A stretch of 16,266 bases of DNA, taken from contig CAYVZF010000031.1 of assembly GCA_964456095.1 (NCBI GenBank), positions 1-16,266 of the forward strand, written 5' to 3'. The notes beneath the pieces were generated by a model, which made no database searches, was not told the origin of the DNA, and worked only from the letters and a program-made list of their open reading frames with translations. Every line of letters starts with the position of its first letter. Position 1 is the stretch's first letter. Below, piece after piece: positions 13,341 to 16,266 of the stretch. The position numbers and the translations under genes are program-made. The stretch is from CANRPC01 sp964456095. GTDB lineage: Bacteria; Bacillota_I; Bacilli_A; RFN20; CAG-449.

Positions 13341-15971
13341 ATGTCAAAAAAATACGTTTTCCACTTTAAAGAAGCTTACGGTTTAGGTAAAGAACTTTTA
13401 GGTGGTAAGGGTGCTGGTCTTGCAGAAATGACACACATTGGTGTACCAATTCCACAAGGCTTTACTATTACAACAGAAGCATGTACCCTTTATTATGATT
13501 CAGGTAAAAACATTCCTGAAGATGTAATCAATCAAATTATTGATGCAGTTCATAATATTGAAAAAGAAAGTGGAAAAACATTTGGTGGAACTAAAAATCC
13601 ATTATTAGTATCTGTTCGTTCAGGCGCTAGAGTATCTATGCCAGGTATGATGGATACAATCTTAAACTTAGGTTTAAACGATACTACTGTTGAAGTTTTA
13701 GCAAAAGAAAATAATGAAAGATTTGCTTATGATAGCTATCGTCGTTTTATCTTAATGTTTACTAACATTGCAAAAGGTCATCCAAGAACTGCAATGGATA
13801 AAATGTTAGAGGATTTAAAAGAAGAAAGAGGCTATAAATTAGATACAGAAGTTACTGCTGATGAATTAAAAGACTTAGTAGTAAAATATAAAGCATACTA
13901 CAAAGACACATTTGGTGAAGATTTCCCAGCTGATCCATATGTACAATTAATTGAAGCAGTTACAGCAGTATTTAGATCATGGGATAACCCACGTGCAAAC
14001 GTATATCGTATGATGAATAATATCCCTTATTCTTGGGGAACAGCAGTTAACGTTCAATCAATGGTATTTGGTAACAAAGGTGAAACTTCTGGTACTGGTG
14101 TTGCATTCTCTCGTAACCCAGGTACTGGTGAAAATGTTGTTTCAGCAGAATATTTACCAAATGCACAAGGTGAAGACGTTGTTGCAGGTATTCGTACACC
14201 ACTTCATATTGATGAATTAAAAAAACGTATGCCTGAAGTATACAAACAATTCATGGAAACTATCCAATCTATGGAAAAACACTATAGAGATATGCAAGAT
14301 ATGGAATTTACTGTTGAAGATGGTAAATTATATTTCTTACAAACACGTTCAGGAAAAAGAACTCCTGCTGCAGCTTTAAAGATTGCTTGTGATTTAGTTG
14401 ATGAAGGCTTAATTACAGAAGAAGAAGCAGTATTAAGAATCGATGCTATGTCATTTGATAAATTACTTCTTCCTGGATTTGATAAAGATGAACTTGCTAC
14501 AGCAAAACCAATCGCTGTTGGTTTAGCAGCTGGCCCTGGAGCAGGTACTGGTAAATTAGCATTCTCTGCAGAAGAAGCAGAAGCAAGACATAATGCTGGT
14601 GAAAAAGTTATCTTAGTTCGTGCTGAAACATCACCAGAAGATATCGTTGGTATGGTTGCTTCAGAAGCAATTTTAACAATGAGAGGTGGTATGACATCAC
14701 ATGCTGCAGTTGTTGCTCGTGGTATGGGTAAATGCTGTGTTTGTGGTTGCTCTGCTGCATTAATCGATGAAGAAAATAAAACAGTTACAATTAATGGTGT
14801 TAAATACACAGAAAATGATACATTCTCAATTGATGGTTCAACAGGTAATGTATATTTAGGTTCTATTAAAACAGTACAACCTGATTTAACTTCTGGATAT
14901 TTTGGAAGATTAATGAAATGGGTAGATGCTAATAGAACATTAAAAGTTCGTACAAATGCAGATAATCCTCGTGATGCAAAACAAGCAAAAATCTTTGGTG
15001 CTGAAGGTATTGGACTTTGCCGTACAGAACATATGTTCTTCGAAAAAGATAGAATCTTCTCATTTAGAAAAATGATTTTAGCTGATACAGTTGAAGATAG
15101 AGAAAAAGCTCTTGCTGAAATTGAACCAATGCAACAAAAAGACTTCGAAGATTTATATGAAATTATGGATGAATTAAATGTTAATGTACGTTTACTAGAT
15201 CCACCTCTTCATGAATTCTTACCACAAGAAGAGAACTTAATTGCAGAACTTGCAACAGCATTAAATAAAACAGTTGATCAAATTAAATCACAAATCAATG
15301 ATTTACACGAAGCAAACCCAATGATGGGTCACCGTGGTTGTCGTTTAGCTGTTACATATCCTGAAATTTGTAGAATGCAAACAAGAGCTATCATTAAAGC
15401 CGCAATTGCAGTATCAAAGAGAACTGGAAAATTAGTTACTCCAGAAATCATGGTACCTCTTGTCTTAGAAATCAAAGAATTAAAATATGTTAAAAATATA
15501 ATTACAGAAACTGCAGATAAATTAATCGCAGAATCTGGATTAGATTTACATTATCATGTTGGTACAATGATTGAAATCCCAAGAGCGGCTTTACTTGCCG
15601 ATGAAATCGCAGAAGAAGCTGAATTCTTCTCATTTGGTACTAACGATTTAACTCAAATGACATTTGGATTCTCACGTGATGATGCTGGTAAATTCTTACC
15701 ATCATATTATGAAACAAAGATTTTCGAAGAAGATCCATTCAAAACACTTGATCAAAGAGGTGTAGGTAAATTAGTAACTACCGCAGTTAAATTAGGTCGT
15801 AGCACAAGAAATGACTTACATATCGGTGTTTGTGGTGAAACTGGTGGAGATCCTAAATCAGTTGAATTCTATCACAATGCAGGACTTGATTATGTATCAT
15901 GTTCACCATTCCGTGTTCCTGTCGCTCGTTTAGCTGCTGCTCAAGCTGCAATTAAAGCAAAAAAGAACTAA
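13341..15971 (+). CDS. ppdK: Pyruvate, phosphate dikinase
   Basis: The 876-residue enzyme interconverts pyruvate, ATP and Pi with PEP, AMP and PPi, and in anaerobes can serve glycolysis or gluconeogenesis. The N-terminal ATP-grasp domain includes GGKGAGLAEM (21-30), VRSGARVSMPGMMDT (92-106) and LQTRSGKRTP (333-342). The central phosphohistidine domain has GGMTSHAAVVARG with His454 as phosphocarrier and Thr452 at the position regulated in plants. The C-terminal TIM-barrel PEP/pyruvate domain has EGIGLCRTEHMFF (555-567), FGTNDLTQMTFG (765-776) and GVCGETGGDP with the proton-donor Cys831. Length equals that of clostridial PPDK. The AGGAGGAG site is strong, the codon choice is more C/G-ending than in its neighbours, and it has a private terminator, all suggesting high expression as a single-gene unit. 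No PPDK regulatory protein lies nearby. Confidence 0.98.
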   Translation: MSKKYVFHFKEAYGLGKELLGGKGAGLAEMTHIGVPIPQGFTITTEACTLYYDSGKNIPEDVINQIIDAVHNIEKESGKTFGGTKNPLLVSVRSGARVSMPGMMDTILNLGLNDTTVEVLAKENNERFAYDSYRRFILMFTNIAKGHPRTAMDKMLEDLKEERGYKLDTEVTADELKDLVVKYKAYYKDTFGEDFPADPYVQLIEAVTAVFRSWDNPRANVYRMMNNIPYSWGTAVNVQSMVFGNKGETSGTGVAFSRNPGTGENVVSAEYLPNAQGEDVVAGIRTPLHIDELKKRMPEVYKQFMETIQSMEKHYRDMQDMEFTVEDGKLYFLQTRSGKRTPAAALKIACDLVDEGLITEEEAVLRIDAMSFDKLLLPGFDKDELATAKPIAVGLAAGPGAGTGKLAFSAEEAEARHNAGEKVILVRAETSPEDIVGMVASEAILTMRGGMTSHAAVVARGMGKCCVCGCSAALIDEENKTVTINGVKYTENDTFSIDGSTGNVYLGSIKTVQPDLTSGYFGRLMKWVDANRTLKVRTNADNPRDAKQAKIFGAEGIGLCRTEHMFFEKDRIFSFRKMILADTVEDREKALAEIEPMQQKDFEDLYEIMDELNVNVRLLDPPLHEFLPQEENLIAELATALNKTVDQIKSQINDLHEANPMMGHRGCRLAVTYPEICRMQTRAIIKAAIAVSKRTGKLVTPEIMVPLVLEIKELKYVKNIITETADKLIAESGLDLHYHVGTMIEIPRAALLADEIAEEAEFFSFGTNDLTQMTFGFSRDDAGKFLPSYYETKIFEEDPFKTLDQRGVGKLVTTAVKLGRSTRNDLHIGVCGETGGDPKSVEFYHNAGLDYVSCSPFRVPVARLAAAQAAIKAKKN

Positions 15972-15984
15972 TAAATATTTAAAC

Positions 15985-16026
15985 AAAAAAGTATGATTTA
16001 TTTTCCCAGTAAATCATACTTTTTTT
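15985..16026 (+). terminator. Strong Rho-independent terminator of ppdK
   Basis: Positions 15985-16000 and 16010-16025 form a perfect 16-bp stem (core GTATGATTTA with TAAATCATAC) around loop TTTTCCCAG, with T residues at the end. It lies 13 nt after the ppdK stop codon. Confidence 0.92.
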
Positions 16027-16075
16027 ATAAAATGACTGAAGAATTGAATTTGAAGCATCTATGATACAATACTAA

Positions 16076-16192
16076 TTAACATAAAATATGTAAATTTAAA
16101 TTATTTAATTTACAATATTCCTTTAATGTTAATCCACTTTGTAAATATTCTTTTAATATTTCTTCGTATTTATTATAACATATATTAATGAA
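16076..16192 (-). pseudogene. Possible transposase-like helix-turn-helix remnant
   Basis: Between a TAG (16193-16195) and a TAA (16076-16078), the minus strand reads through a short frame that includes YEEILKEYLQSGLTLKEYC and then KLNNLNLHILC. The 'SGLTLKEYCKLNNLN' stretch resembles the N-terminal helix-turn-helix of IS66-type and related transposition proteins (SGLSxxEYCRxxGLS). There is no start codon or ribosome binding site, and the next 70 nt upstream to the window edge have stops in this frame. It is a decayed fragment if real. The rest of 16027-16266 holds nothing I can assign. Confidence 0.35.
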
Positions 16193-16266
16193 CTACTTTA
16201 TTAACAAAATATTTAACAAAAGTAAAAAAAACTATATTTTGTTCTATATAATATGCCAAAAATATA

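Noticed and set aside
14282..14809. 175-residue open frame on the minus strand inside ppdK
   Set aside because: It is antisense to a strongly conserved catalytic region of PPDK, has no ribosome binding site and reads as shadow sequence.
16254..16266. Start of a plus-strand gene (ATGCCAAAAATA) at the window edge
   Set aside because: There is no ribosome binding site before the ATG and only four codons are visible.
1..16266. CRISPR array, tRNA or rRNA genes, prophage or complete insertion sequence
   Set aside because: No regularly spaced repeats, no tRNA-like or rRNA-like sequence in the gaps, and no intact transposase, integrase or phage gene was found.

Overview
The window is very AT-rich, low-GC Firmicutes-type DNA. 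The gene set (whiA, cmk-der-gpsA, a SpoVIF-like protein, pyruvate phosphate dikinase, ferredoxin) and strong AGGAGG-type ribosome binding sites suggest a Bacilli/Erysipelotrichia/Mollicutes-related anaerobe, possibly gut-associated. TGG encodes Trp and TGA is a real stop (cmk ends in TGA inside an ATGA overlap with der), so the genetic code is the standard bacterial one, not the mycoplasma code. The lineage is an inference; no rRNA or tRNA gene is seen.

Layout. 1-625 holds no intact gene, but 253-575 is a decayed gene for a small helix-turn-helix (DUF2089-like) protein. 626-1459 encodes a NapH-like polytopic membrane Fe-S protein with its own terminator. 1606-2178 encodes a ClpP-family protease whose catalytic Asp position is Asn; its stop codon overlaps that of the convergent whiA. 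From 10678 down to 2175, nine minus-strand genes form one dense block: tail-anchored membrane protein, cmk, der, gpsA, SpoVIF-like protein, cation P-type ATPase, psuG, guanine-deaminase-like protein, whiA. Most gaps are 1-20 nt or overlaps, so it is probably one or a few operons. A divergent ferredoxin (10864-11052) has a near-consensus promoter and a strong terminator.

11100-13126 (minus) is the most unusual part. An ECF-type sigma factor overlaps by ATGA with a 497-residue protein that has a short basic cytoplasmic tail, one membrane span and an extracellular serpin domain. The arrangement resembles a sigma/anti-sigma pair in which the sensor is a serpin. Divergent from it, 13341-15971 encodes pyruvate phosphate dikinase, preceded by a leader with a 22-nt perfect palindrome and followed by a 16-bp terminator stem. 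The last ~240 nt hold only a possible transposase-like remnant on the minus strand.

How the genes work together. The long minus block is mostly housekeeping: CMP/dCMP phosphorylation, ribosome assembly GTPase, glycerol-3-phosphate for lipids, nucleobase salvage (PsuG, guanine deaminase), cation transport and a WhiA regulator. PPDK and ferredoxin fit anaerobic PEP/pyruvate and electron metabolism. The sigma-serpin pair looks like an envelope or protease-responsive accessory module.
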